Assembly (NCBI GenBank): GCA_963210315.1
Contig: OY723261.1
Span: 744,001 to 808,000, forward strand
DNA: 64,000 nucleotides
Direction of reading: 5' to 3'
From: Rhynchopus euleeides
Lineage: Eukaryota > Euglenozoa > Diplonemea > Diplonemida > Diplonemidae
In this document: positions 32,201-42,321 of the stretch, in pieces
How positions within the stretch are numbered: the first letter of the stretch is position 1
How the letters are laid out: every line of letters starts with the position of its first letter
Program-made: the position numbers and the translations under genes
Notes under the pieces: model-generated
What the model saw: the letters and a program-made list of their open reading frames with translations, nothing else
Database searches by the model: none
What the model was told of the DNA's origin: nothing

Positions 32201-32397
32201 TCACCCTGCTTCAGCGGTGACTGCCCCTCGAACGCATCCGTCACGTTGATGAGCCACGGGATCACCTCCCCTGCAGGCCACAGCCCCTCGGTCCCCGTGA
32301 CACGCGACGCCGCCTGCACGTCCGCCTCGCGAGACTCACGCAGCGCCGCCACGCATGCTGCCGGCAGCAGTACCTGAAGCACCCCTCGCATGCCCAT
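29266..32397 (-). CDS. Secreted astacin metalloprotease with EGF, MAM-like and three CUB-like domains (copy 1)
   Basis: One intronless frame of 1,043 residues from the ATG at 32397; the matching position in copy 2 supports this start. A signal peptide (MGMRGVLQVLLPAACVAAL) precedes a short pro-region. The astacin catalytic domain has the zinc motif HEVGHSMGLDHE (His134, Glu135, His138, His144) and the Met-turn IMHY (Met188, Tyr190), so it should be an active zinc endopeptidase. Then follow a Cys-containing linker, an EGF-like unit (about residues 349-386, CSGRGVC then CRCDVGTGGPEC), a MAM/lectin-like sandwich starting NFDSGLGDW (about 397-582), and three CUB-like domains starting near residues 616, 789 and 931, separated by Pro/Thr-rich linkers. 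Several N-glycosylation sites occur. The layout recalls BMP1/tolloid and meprin proteins of animals. The role is extracellular proteolysis; the substrate is unknown. It has a tandem paralogue 4 kb upstream. Confidence 0.92.
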   Translation of the reverse strand: MGMRGVLQVLLPAACVAALRESREADVQAASRVTGTEGLWPAGEVIPWLINVTDAFEGQSPLKQGDSRVLFAIQHFEERTCLRFRQCASEAECLALPRYIEFWAGSACSSPVGAHRGRNRISLKSNCGHDSAVHEVGHSMGLDHEQKRRDRDDFIVVHEDSIQDKWKSQFTKLYSGRELGAYDYRGIMHYPRWGFQKERGKPSLSAPFPLIGETGGLSKGDVAALDFMYNGCSKEYTAPTCMTSIDNTKTHVIPHSKPFLASFASQYRVGGVVTLSYEVSTAPADEIENQYGSGVKFFNGGAQTSILFNPTSRDAGKSFVLGVNFGGDGGEDTVCFLQVRVARSDNVCFQKEGSDPFVCSGRGVCTDKVLEPCRCDVGTGGPECEGDATCPRNVADNFDSGLGDWANDYTTWPDSTKRVGDTGASLRMGQEPYSGGNRALLPLWGLTKPSRVSYDMAVRNMSDGYLSGRMWFGQAPFQKSSTQCLQLFVDSPSVPKGQPRVGPYVWEATSGWVSSVELNTSWAIQDERFFHFDIAFDWRAMLAVVSIDGKEEFSVPIDAGCADGFDQVTASGNAWLDNFDLHCTSFVPPEHPATSAPPATEKPTPFPTPQPTEPPAACRDFVELSGPSGMVDYPEGDAGYFFTSLCRRIVCGGPLTLTFTLLDTSEGDNVTVLSYDANGEEQMVAQYWGREVPAAATYYTGDMIVRFNSMGGWFEGGKGFTFEYTCAGTPSPTATQAPPTAVPTSAPPTQVPTAIPATATPTVAPPTPLPETEVPRTFSPPRPDFPKFCYDGAELEKPTGTLAHPGSSTPRDPNAVHDADIPVMPTYKNGESTCWRIKCDKQLVLTWTLFDMEADKDFVSLWLERPKEESQLVWKKSGQVLPLEAGYTGDVLIHFETDKEGAATGISVNWVCADVTPVPATPVPVPTFAFPDFCEGSGVLLETPGFVQYPERGQLTYAPNERVCWHLQCSGTVRIQWTKFHTEWGYDHMHVFQLEPSLQQVAKRSGHFLPTLFREEVQGDALVHFRSDFNIQSLGVEFEWQCL

Positions 32398-34100
32398 CGT
32401 GTCCTGCCTGCCTGCTTGTCTGTGTGATATCCTGTGGGGGGAGTATATGTGTCATCTGCTGCGCGATCAACCTACCCACCCAGACAAGCACAACTTGGCA
32501 CCTCAACACATCAACAATGGACACTTCATGGATAGAGCGACGGGGGCTCCGGCAAGTGACGGCAGCATACAGTGACAAAGGGGAAGGGGGCTGGGGGGTG
32601 ATGAGGGGAGAGGCGCATGCAGACACTCTGCAGTGAGACTTTGGCAGGATCCTATGATATCATCATCCGTCGTCCGATGCAGCATGACGTGGTGCTGGGC
32701 TGTGCCCCCCGCAGGAGCGCAGGTTGGCATGATCACCCACACGTCACATCACACCACATCGGGTGGTCGGAGCTCGTAGAACAGAATTACCCCAGCGGGC
32801 ACAAGGCCTCGCAGGATGCTGCATTCACGACCTGAAGCCATGGGCAGCAGTAGTAGTGGGAGCGGGAGCGGGAGGGGGGATGGGGGAAGAAGGAAGGAAA
32901 TCGTACTCCTTTCGCTTTATTATAGACACCTGTCCAGCAACTGTGAGAGAACAGTTCCGGACTACTTTTTGTTGAGCGCACACTTGCTGTCTCGAGGCTG
33001 TGTTGAGGCCCTGTGAAGTGGCATGAGGTGCTAATCCAAAGCTTCAGTCGTACGATTTCCTTCTTTACTTCGCGACTTCGCTACGCTTCGTCGCTCGTAA
33101 CTAGTAAAAAGGATATTGCCGCATCGCTGCAGCTCCACCGCATGGGGCGTGCCTTCGCCCTGCTGTGACAAACCGTCAGTCTGCCATACACACATTCATT
33201 TTTGTGATCGGTGGGCGCACCAAGCGAACTTCGAAGCGACCTCAACACACACACACGCGTGAATCTTTTTGTAGCAGGCCTTCGCTCTGTGTCGAAGTGT
33301 GTCAGTTTTGTCCCCGTGTTGTGAAGCGACTCATTATTGTGCACCATTTATCGAAGGCCCCCATCGTACATCGGAGTGTTGATGACACCGAGCACGGGTT
33401 CTCGTGCCATCTCCACCATACACACACTTCGTTGTGAGGTCGCACCAAGCGAACACGATGCCTCGACACACACAATAGCAGTATCAGGCAGGGAACACTG
33501 TTCACTGAACTTCATGGTTTCCCTGGGCGGAGGCTCGCTGATTATAGTAGGGGTGGGACGGGTGGGGTAGGGTGGTGGGAGGGAGGGGAGGGGGAGACAA
33601 CGGATGCCTTCGCTCAGAAATGCAGACGCCTGAGACATGCCTCGCTGAGATGGAGGCGAACTGGCACAGGTTGGCACAGAGCGAAGGCACCGAAATAGAC
33701 GGGAGGGGGTGGGGACGGGAGCAGCGGTGCAGGTGTCGCACCGCCTCTCCCCAAATGCCTCACTGCAGCAGCAGCTGCTTTGCGCAACTGACGATTGGTG
33801 TTCGCCTGTCCTCAGATACACTCAGGTATCCAGGCCTTGCAGTGTGGAGCCATGATAAAAGCAAAATTCAGTCTGCACGCTCTACCCGCACCTCAGGCGA
33901 CAACCTGCACACTGTGTCGTGTGGCTTTGGGTGAGAGATAGCTAGTTTAGATTTCGATCCGGCATGTCAAGGGAATAACCCAAGGCGGCCCGTAGTGGGT
34001 GGTTGGTGGTAGAGGTTCTTATACTTCATTCGAGAGGGTTCAGTTGCCAGACAGTATTGGCTTTTCTGCAGAGAGGGAAACAGCTGCAGCAGACCAACAC
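32398..34100. other. Intergenic stretch without a supported gene
   Basis: The first 35 bases or so match the region upstream of astacin copy 2, so the duplication included a short part of the leader or promoter. The rest holds short frames without support and a diverged pair of segments containing gcaccaagcgaac (near 33217 and 33443). No transposon ends recognised. Confidence 0.5.
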
Positions 34101-34103
34101 ATA

Positions 34104-36441
34104 GGAGGATGTATAACGAACTGTAAATTCTGTAAAATTTTGTAAAAAATGGGGGGATTTTTTGGAAAAATGGCCAAAAAAAGAGTGTGGGGAGTTGGGT
34201 CCAGTTTAGCAAAGTCCGTGTATTTGGACGCGGCCCCTCAGATAAGGAAGCCGCGTCTCAGGTGCGATATGGGGTGTTGGAGAATTTCAGGGTTCGGCCC
34301 GAAATTCCCGTTCGAACCGCTATCCCAGGTCCGACTCAAAACTGTGCTGGGCTCTCGGAGACGGGAGCCCGAAAGCGGGAAGACCAAGCCAATTGTTTTT
34401 CCGTGCGAGGATCACTCGTCGACACTGTGTGGAAGCCCTGCAGGGCACATCCATGAGACGCATCACAACAGAAGGGACAGAAGAACATGAGGCCACGAGG
34501 AAGCTGGCCGTGTATCGCAAAGTTTTCGACAACGTAGCATGCCCGAGAGGAACGTTCTTCCCGTTCCCATTCAGGGTACGGTACACCTGAGGACAGCAAA
34601 AGACGGTCACCTTGCAGGCGGGGCAACGCCTGCATGAACGCAGATAAAATTGCAGCATACGTTCCCTGCATCAGGAGCCGGTTGTCAAGCCTCCCGTGTT
34701 GCAGTTGTAGGGCTCCGAATAACACCCAGTTTCATCGGACCGTAACGAGGATCTTGGCATCGACGAGCCACAGACTGTGACACTTTACAGTCGGAATCGC
34801 GTCCGACACCTGGTAGGCATTGCCATGCCGATGGAAGGCCCCCCCAGCCCATGGGGGGCCCGGGGTCTCAGACGGTGGGAGGCACTCCAGAGTGGCGTGT
34901 GGCCTCCGACCGGCGCGGACTGCGCTACAACACCGCAACCGAGGGCACCTGCAACTACATTTGGATGCGGGACACGGCATCTTCTGAGATGCTCGGCGGG
35001 GAGAGGGGGTCTCTCTGTACCTCCTAGGGAAAGCGGACAGAACGAGGTAGGCACTCGGAGATGGAGCCGAGAGGGGCGGACGGGGGTTCTTTCAGGCAGC
35101 GCCGCAACAGCGAGAAGAACACGTGCAACCCCAGAACATGAGGCGCCGTGACGGAGCAACAGGAGAAAACCATAAAAACAGGGCGTCCGGACGACAGACA
35201 GGCACGGGACTGGAAACGCAAACAAACAGACAGCCGAAAAGAAGTCGAAGTGAAACGGTTGTACAAAGGGCTCGGCTTTACCGACGTCCTTAGTACAGAG
35301 TGAAACGACGACGCCGCCGAAGGCGGCCGGTGATATGGCGGAAAATTTTTTGGGGTGTTTTTGGGTGAAAATCCGGGCAACCCGGGCCCTTTGGGACCAC
35401 ATAGGCCAGGAAAGGCCAAAATTTTCGACTTTTTTCGGAAATTTTCCGATTTTTCACAGTGTGGCAGTCCGCAGACACAGATTTTCGGGTCAGAAAAAAA
35501 AAATTTTTTTCGACCCAAAAATTTCGGATTTTTTTCCGGAGGGTGTATGGTGACCATCCCGGAAATCCGAAAAAAACCTGATTTTTCCTGATTTTCGGAT
35601 TTTTCTCGAAATTCGCCCTTGTGTCAACCAGTGGCAAATTTTTCGGAAAATCGGGAAAAAACAGGAAAATCCGGAAAATCATACACCCTCCTAGTGTCTG
35701 GGGGGTGATATGGCGGAAAATTTTTTGGGGTGTTTTTGGGTGAAAATCCGGGCAACCCGGGCCCTTTGGGACCACATAGGCCAGGAAAGGCCAAAATTTT
35801 CGACTTTTTTCGGAAATTTTCCGATTTTTCACAGTGTGGCAGTCCGCAGACACAGATTTTCGGGTCAGAAAAAAAAATTTTTTTTCGACCCAAAAATTTC
35901 GGATTTTTTTCCGGAGGGTGTATGGTGACCATCCCGGAAATCCGAAAAAAACCTGATTTTTCCTGATTTTCGGATTTTTCTCGAAATTCGCCCTTGTGTC
36001 AACCAGTGGCAAATTTTTCGGAAAATCGGGAAAAAACAGGAAAATCCGGAAAATCATACACCCTCCTAGTGTCTGGGGGGTGATATGGCGGAAAATTTTT
36101 TGGGGTGTTTTTGGGTGAAAATCCGGGCAACCCGGGCCCTTTGGGACCACATAGGCCAGGAAAGGCCAAAATTTTCGACTTTTTTCGGAAATTTTCCGAT
36201 TTTTCACAGTGTGGCAGTCCGCAGACACAGATTTTCGGGTCAGAAAAAAAAAATTTTTTTCGACCCAAAAATTTCGGATTTTTTTCCGGAGGGTGTATGG
36301 TGACCATCCCGGAAATCCGAAAAAACCCTGATTTTTCCTGATTTTCGGATTTTTCTCGAAATTCGCCCTTGTGTCAACCAGTGGCAAATTTTTCGGAAAA
36401 TCGGGAAAAAACAGGAAAATCCCGAAAATCATACACCCTCC
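34104..36441. mobile_element. GGAGG-end DNA element, 2.3 kb, with tandem subterminal repeats
   Basis: Ends GGAGGATGTAT (34104-34114) and ATACACCCTCC (to 36441) are imperfect inverted repeats flanked by ATA on both sides (34101-34103, 36442-36444). A segment of about 50 bp near the left end (about 34167-34215) matches the left part of the intronic element 13885-15489. The right 1.1 kb is a tandem array. The central part (34220-35330) has frames on both strands with no recognisable transposase. It sits between the two astacin copies. The 3-bp duplication resembles PIF/Harbinger; the superfamily is unproven. Confidence 0.55.
35331..36441. repeat. Three tandem 375-bp repeats
   Basis: Units begin tgatatggcgga at 35331, 35706 and 36081, exactly 375 bp apart, and are nearly identical apart from A-run lengths and isolated substitutions. 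The last unit ends at the element terminus. Each unit contains a block of about 155 bp running from GGAGGGTGTATG to CATACACCCTCC, itself an inverted-repeat mini-element with the same ends as the host element. Because 375 is a multiple of three, a 380-codon minus frame (35290-36432) runs through the array; its sequence is Phe/Pro/Lys-rich and repeats with the DNA, so I do not call it a gene. Confidence 0.9.
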
Positions 36442-36584
36442 ATAATCATCCGTTTTGTTGTAAATTTAGTTCTTTCCTTGAAGAGGGGCGGTGCGGGGTG
36501 TGGTGCTCGAAACGGGAGGAGAGGGTCGTTGCGATCAGACGCCACCCACACAGGTGATCAGCACAGAAGCGGTTCAGCAGCAGT

Positions 36585-39500
36585 TTACAGACACTGCCAC
36601 TCGAACTCGACCCCGAGGCTCTGGATGTTGAAGTCGGAGCGGAAGTGCACCAGCGCGTCGCCCTGCACCTCCTCGCGGAACAGGGTGGGGAGGAAGTGGC
36701 CGCTGCGCTTCGCCACCTGCTGCAGGGACGGCTCCAGCTGGAACACGTGCATGTGGTCGTAGCCCCACTCCGTGTGGAACTTCGTCCACTGGATGCGCAC
36801 CGTCCCGCTGCACTGCAGGTGCCAGCACACACGCTCGTTGGGTGCGTACGTCAGCTGCCCACGCTCCGGATACTGCACAAACCCAGGTGTCTGCAGCAGC
36901 ACCCCGCTCCCCTCGCAGAAGTCAGGGAACGCGAGGGTGGGGGCAGGCACAGGTGTCGCAGGCACAGGCGTCACGTCAGCACACACCCAGTTCACCGAGA
37001 TCCCCGTTGCCGCCCCCTCCTTGTCCGTCTCGAAGTGGATCAGCACGTCCCCCGTGTACCCCGCCTCCAGCGGCAGCACCTGCCCGCTCTTCTTCCACAG
37101 ACGCTCCGGCCCCACGTACAGCGACACGAAGTCCTTGTCTGCCTCCATGTCGAAGAGCGTCCACGTCAGCACCAGCTGCTTGTCGCACTTGATGCGCCAG
37201 CACTTCGACTCCTCGTTGCCGTAGGACGGCAGCTGGGCGACATCCGCGTAGGAGGGGTCAGATGCATGTGATGGGTCAAGTGGCAGGAAAACGGAAGGGT
37301 ACGTAATCGTCCCGGTCTGCCTTGTCACCTCAAACCCAGAGGAGCAGAATGACGGGTACTCCGGGAGGGGCGGTGACTGAGTGCTGGGAACACGGGTGTC
37401 CGGCACTGCTGTGGGCGGGGATCGCCGTCGGCACCTGCGTCGGGGGTGCGGACGTCGGGACGGCTGTGGGCGGTGCCTGTGTGGCTGTCGGGGACGGCGT
37501 CCCGGCACACGTGTACTCGAAGGTGAACCCTTGCCCCGTGAACCAGCCACCCATCGAGTTGAAGCGCACAATCATGTCACCGGTGTAGTACGTTGCCGGG
37601 GCGGGCAGCTCCGTGCCCCAGTACTGCGCCACCATCTGCTCCTCCCCGTTTGCGTCAAATGACAGCACCGTCACGTTGTCGCCCATCGACGTGTCCAGCA
37701 ACGTGAAGGCCAGCGTCAGCGGACCACCGCAGATGATGTGGTGGCATGTCTGTGCAACGAAATACCTTTCACCGCCCTCCGGGTAGTCCACCACACCGGA
37801 AGGGCTAGAGAAGGGGAAGTACTCGCTGCACGACGCAGGAGGTTCAGGCGCCTGCGGGGTCGGGAACGGCGTGGGCTTCTCAGTCGCAGGCGGGGCACTC
37901 GTGGCAGGGTGCTCCGGCGGCACAAACGACGTGCAGTGCAGGTCGAAGTTGTCGAGCCACGCGTCCCCGCTCACCATCACCTGGTCGAACCCGTCAGCAC
38001 AGCCCGCGTCCAGCGGCACACGGAACTCCTCCTTCCCGTCAATCGACACGACCGCCAGCAGCGCGCTCCAGTCAAAAGCAATGTCAAAGTGGAAGAAGCG
38101 CTCGTCCTGGATGGCCCACGATGTGTTCAGCTCCACACCTGACCCCCACCCTGCCGACGCCTTCCACACGTGCGACTCAGGCGGGGTCTTCGAGAGAGAG
38201 AGCCGGGGTGTCACTGGGCCCGTGGGCTCATTCGAGGCCACATACAGCTGCAGGCAGGTTCTCGTCTCGGCCGCCTTCTGGAATGGAAACTGCCCGAACC
38301 GCATCATCCCGGACAGGAAGCCGCTCGACATGTTGCGCACCGCCACGTCGTACGACACACGGCTCGGCTTCGTCAGACCCCACAGCGGCAGCCTCGCCCG
38401 GTTCCCACCCGAGTACGGCTCCTGCCCCATGCGCAGCGACGCCCCCGTGTCCCCCACACGCTTCGTCGAGTCGGGCCATGTGGTGTACCCGTTGGACCAG
38501 TCGCCCAGCCCGCTGTCGAAGTTGTCTGCCACGTTGCGCGGGCATGTCGCGTCCCCCTCGCACTCAGGACCGCCCGTCCCCACGTCACAGCGGCACGGCT
38601 CCAGCACCTTGTCGGTGCACACGCCACGCCCGCTGCACACAAACGGGTCGCTCCCCTCTTTCTGGAAGCACACGTTGTCGGACCGCGCCACACGCACCTG
38701 CAAGAAGCACACAGTAGAAGTACCGTCGCCACCCGAGAAGTCCACACCCAGCACGAAGCTCTTCCCCGCATCCCGCGAAGTCGGGTTGAACAGGATCGAC
38801 GTCTGCGCCCCGCCGTTGGAGAAGCGTGCCTTCTCATTGTACTCGTACTCGATCTCATCCGCAGGTGCAGTGGTCACCCCGTACGACACCTTCATGTCGG
38901 ACCCAATTTTGTACTGCGATGCAAAACCGGCACGGAACGGCTTCGAGTGTGGGATCACGTATGTCTTCGTGTTGTCGATCGAGGTCATGCACGTCGGTGC
39001 CGTGTACTCCTTGCTGCACCCGTTGTACATGAAGTCCAGTGCCGCCACATCGCCCTTGCTCAGCCCGCCCGTCTCCCCAATCAGCGGGAAGGGTGCCGAC
39101 AGGGAAGGCTTCCCGTACTCCTTCTGGAAGCCCCACCGCGGGTAGTGCATGATGCCACGGTAGTCGTACGCCCCGAGCTCACGTCCCGAGTACAGCTTCG
39201 TGAACTGCGACTTCCACTTGTCCTGGATGCTGTCCTCGTGCACAACGATGAAGTCGTCCCTGTCCCGACGCTTCTGTTCGTGATCAAGCCCCATGCTGTG
39301 GCCAACCTCATGCACTGCCGTGTCGTGCCCGCAGTTGCTCTTCAGAGAGATCCTGTTCTTGCCCCAGCGCGCACCGACGGGCGAAGAACAGTCCGAACCC
39401 GCCCAGAACTCGATGTACCGCGGCAGCGCAAGGCACTCTGCCTCCGACGCACACTGCCGGAAACGCAGGCACGTGCGCTCCTCGAAGTGCTGGATCGCAA

Positions 39501-39711
39501 ACAGCACACGGCTGTCACCCTGCTTCAGCGGTGACTGCCCCTCGAACGCATCCGTCACGTTGATGAGCCACGGGATCACCTCCCCTGCAGGCCACAGCCC
39601 CTCGGTCCCCGTCACACGCGACGCCGCCTGCACGTCCGCCTCGCGCGACTCACGCAGCGCCGCCACGCATGCTGCCGGCAGCAGTACCTGAAGCACCCCT
39701 CGCATGCCCAT
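36585..39711 (-). pseudogene. Astacin metalloprotease copy 2, broken by a 1-base frameshift
   Basis: A tandem paralogue of the gene at 29266-32397, with the same signal peptide, zinc motif (HEVGHSMGLDHE), Met-turn, EGF, MAM-like and CUB order. Reading from the ATG at 39711, the frame ends at 37330, after the first CUB-like domain and inside the Pro/Thr linker. The second and third CUB-like domains continue in another frame to the stop at 36585. Against copy 1, the linker carries one extra G in the run at 37413-37415 (gtgggcgggg here, gtggcgggg there); this alone accounts for the break. Both frames on either side remain clean, so the mutation is recent, or it is a homopolymer sequencing error. 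If real, the product would lose two C-terminal CUB-like domains but keep an apparently complete protease domain, so a truncated active enzyme is possible. Identity to copy 1 is patchy, with near-identical blocks next to strongly diverged ones. Confidence 0.85.
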
Positions 39712-41513
39712 CGTGTCCTGCCTGCCTGCTTGTCTGTGTGATATCCTGTCGGGGGGAAGGGGTGGGGGGTATGTGTGCACTGTGTGATTGTGGTAACCCT
39801 TGTGCACACACTCTGCATGGGCAATAGCCCGGACAGCTGGGTTCTCACGACACTACCCGTCTTGTAACACAACACTGTCTTGCCGGGTAGACTGACCACA
39901 CGACGCAAGATCCGGTGGCTCAGTGCGACTAACTCACTAAACCAAAACCTCGTTGCGGGGCCGGGTGCGGGGTGTGCGGACTTGCTGCCGCTGCTGCGGC
40001 CGGCCCTCTCCAGACCCACGTCTCACGCCCCCTCCCACCCTGCGGTACCGGGTTTGGACTCACTTCACCCCCACCACCACCACCACGACTGCCCAACAAA
40101 TAATCGCCGGCAACAGCTGCAGCAGGGGCGTGGGAAGGACCACCAGCTCGCCCCCCCCCTCCCTCCCCTCCCGCAAACCGCAAGAAAATGAAACAATGCG
40201 GGCAGTGGCACAACACTCTCGGGATAGAGAGCAACATCCCCCCCCCCTTCCTCCCTCCGTGGGTTATCTCCAGCAGCAGCATCTAAGACTAAACAAGTGG
40301 GCTCTCCACGTGTGGCACCGCAGTAAACAAGGCATGTCTCCTAACTTAAAGGTCGCTCGTTGAGTGTGGGGTGTTCGAGGTAAGCCCATAGGCAAAGCCT
40401 GCTTGCTTCTCTTCGTTGAGTGAGGGGGTGGTAGCAAGGATGGGAAGAAGCAACGCAGTGCCAGGCCGTCCTCCACTCAAAATGCAGGTGGTATCCCACA
40501 GGTGTGCTCCTGTGGCATATCCTGTGGGGGGGTGGGGGGGAAACTCGTTGAGATGGGGGGAAAGGGGTAAGGGGAGTGGAAGAGAGAGAGAGAGAAAAAC
40601 GGGGTTTTCCCCCCCGTCACACGTTAAGCTGTTCCCAGCGCAGAGCAGAGGTAACTTCACCGAGCTCACTCCGATACGAACCTCCGCTGCCGGTTCACAC
40701 AATAGAGTAGAGAAGAGAGAGAGATGGGAGCAGTGAAGTAGAAGTAGAGAGGGAAGCACAAGGCTGATCTCTGAAAGAGAGGGGAGGTGGAGCGTGGATA
40801 CAGGGGTGGGTAGGTGGGTTGCACCCACTGCATGTCTGGCCCCCAAAAATGGCACCTTTCGCGGCGTACACACCACACACACACACACCCCCTCGCACGC
40901 CACACCTGCAGTCCCCCTCCCCCTCCCCCTTCACTGTTCACTCAATTTGCAAATCGCACCCGAGACCTGGTGAGGGTGGGAGAGGTAACCACGTTTTTTT
41001 TAGGAGGTAGGCCCTGCGTAGATCCTCACCCACTCCTTACGTTACAGCGGAATGCGGTGTGTGTATGTGATGTGCTGTGCTGTGTGTGTGTGTTTTTTTT
41101 GTGTTCTGTTCAGCCAAACGTTAAACATATGTGGAAATGGGAAGAAGAGATAGAGAGAGAGAGCCTAAACACAGAGTGAAGGCCGCTCCCCCAACAGTCC
41201 TCCCCCCCCAGAGGGGTGTGGGGTGTGGGAAAGCGCTTTTCGAACGGGATAGAGCGAGGGACGTGGTTTGAACATCCCCCTGATAACACAACGGCAAAGC
41301 AGCGCGGGCATCACACACACTCACACACCCTACCCCCTCTCCCCTGCGCCTGGCTCGGCTTTAACCTTTGAAGGATATCCCCCCCCCACCCCCCTGAAGC
41401 TCTGGAAGCAAACAGCAGGGGAGGCAGTCAGAGAGAGCATCAGACGGCACGCATCTCTCTATCTGAACCCCAGCGCTCCGCGCCCCCCCTCCCTCGACCC
41501 TCGACAGCCTTTT
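39712..41513. other. Intergenic stretch without a supported gene
   Basis: About 1.8 kb upstream of astacin copy 2 and downstream of the second Alba gene. The first 35 bases or so are shared with the astacin copy 1 upstream region. The rest has G/C runs, GA repeats and one copy of the shared upstream motif. Frames here lack domain support. Confidence 0.5.
40732..40772 (-). promoter_or_regulatory. Copy 3 of the shared upstream motif
   Basis: The plus-strand pattern is gtgaagtagaagtag, then gggaagcacaag, then gctgatctc, closely matching the copies at 4147-4185 and 19191-19231. The nearest minus-strand gene downstream, astacin copy 2, starts about 1 kb away, so an unseen 5' exon or short transcript would be needed to link them. 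Confidence 0.25.
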
Positions 41514-42321
41514 TTAACGGGCGTACTCACCCTTGCCGCCGCCGCCTCCGCCCTTCTTGCCGCCCTTCTTTCCCTTAGAGCCCTTCTTGCCCTTCTTGCC
41601 CCCGGAGAAGCCACCCTTCTTGCCGCCGTCGTACCCCTTGCCGCCCTTGCCCTTGCCGCCCTTAAAGTGGGGGCCTCGTGTCTGGGTGCGTGCCGGGGAG
41701 TAGATGAGTGTGCCGCTCTCTGCCTCGACAGGCTCGTGGTAGCCCGGCTCTGTCTTGTCCAGCGGGTAGCGGCTGAGGCACACCTGGAACCCCGAGCGGA
41801 AGCGTGTAACTTGCATTTCCGGCTCGCCCTCCTCGCCCTCCTTCAGCTTGTAGGTCAGAACCAGGTCGTCGGGGACGATCTTCGATGTCATGTAGAGATC
41901 GCCGACAAGGCGGCGCGTCCCTTCTGCTACTGCCGCCACCACGCTGACCAGGGGGCCCGACCCACGGATGACAATGTGCGAGTGGTCGATCTGCAGAGAG
42001 AGTGAGAGGTGTCAGCTTACGGAAAAGCCAAGATGATAACGGCAGGGGGGTTGGGCGTTGGGTCGCGCGTCGGGGAGGCAAAATGTAGCAGCAAGCACCC
42101 CCCGCCCACCCCGACCCACAACATCTTGCTGTTGGTTTCTTCCGTGTAGGGGGGGGGGGGGGGGGGGGAGGGCATACCAGCAGCTCCTCAGCCTCCTTCA
42201 CCAACGCCCTGCAGTTCTTAGAGTTCTTCGGGACCACAACCAGCTCATGTGGCGCGCCCTTGCCCTCCTCTTCGACGTACTCTGATCTGTACTTCCGGAG
42301 ATCCTGGCGCACGGCTGCCAT
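41514..42321 (-). CDS. Alba-domain protein with Gly/Lys-rich tail
   Basis: Two exons (42178-42321 and 41514-41990) joined in phase 0 give 206 residues; donor GTATGC, acceptor CAG. The start is an ATG giving MAAVRQDLRKY. The Alba fold spans the splice site: ELVVVPKNSKNCRALVKEA, then IVIRGSGPLVSVVAAVAEG, then a strand pair around PEMQVTRFRSGFQVCLS. A PGYHEP segment after the domain matches PGYQEP in the Alba gene at 26277-27948, so the two are paralogues of one type, though their sequences are far diverged. The tail (about residues 155-206) is nearly pure Gly/Lys with a few Ser, Tyr and Phe, which suggests RNA binding. The intron contains a long C-run on the coding strand. The role is nucleic-acid binding by family; the target is unknown. 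Confidence 0.85.

Noticed and set aside
29137..32220. A 1,027-codon plus-strand frame opposite the first astacin gene
   Set aside because: It mirrors the minus-strand gene; the high G/C at third positions removes stops from the opposite frame. The minus frame has the signal peptide, zinc motif and domain order.
35290..36432. A 380-codon repeat protein through the 375-bp array
   Set aside because: Open only because the unit length is a multiple of three; the sequence is transposon-internal and the codon use is unlike the genes.
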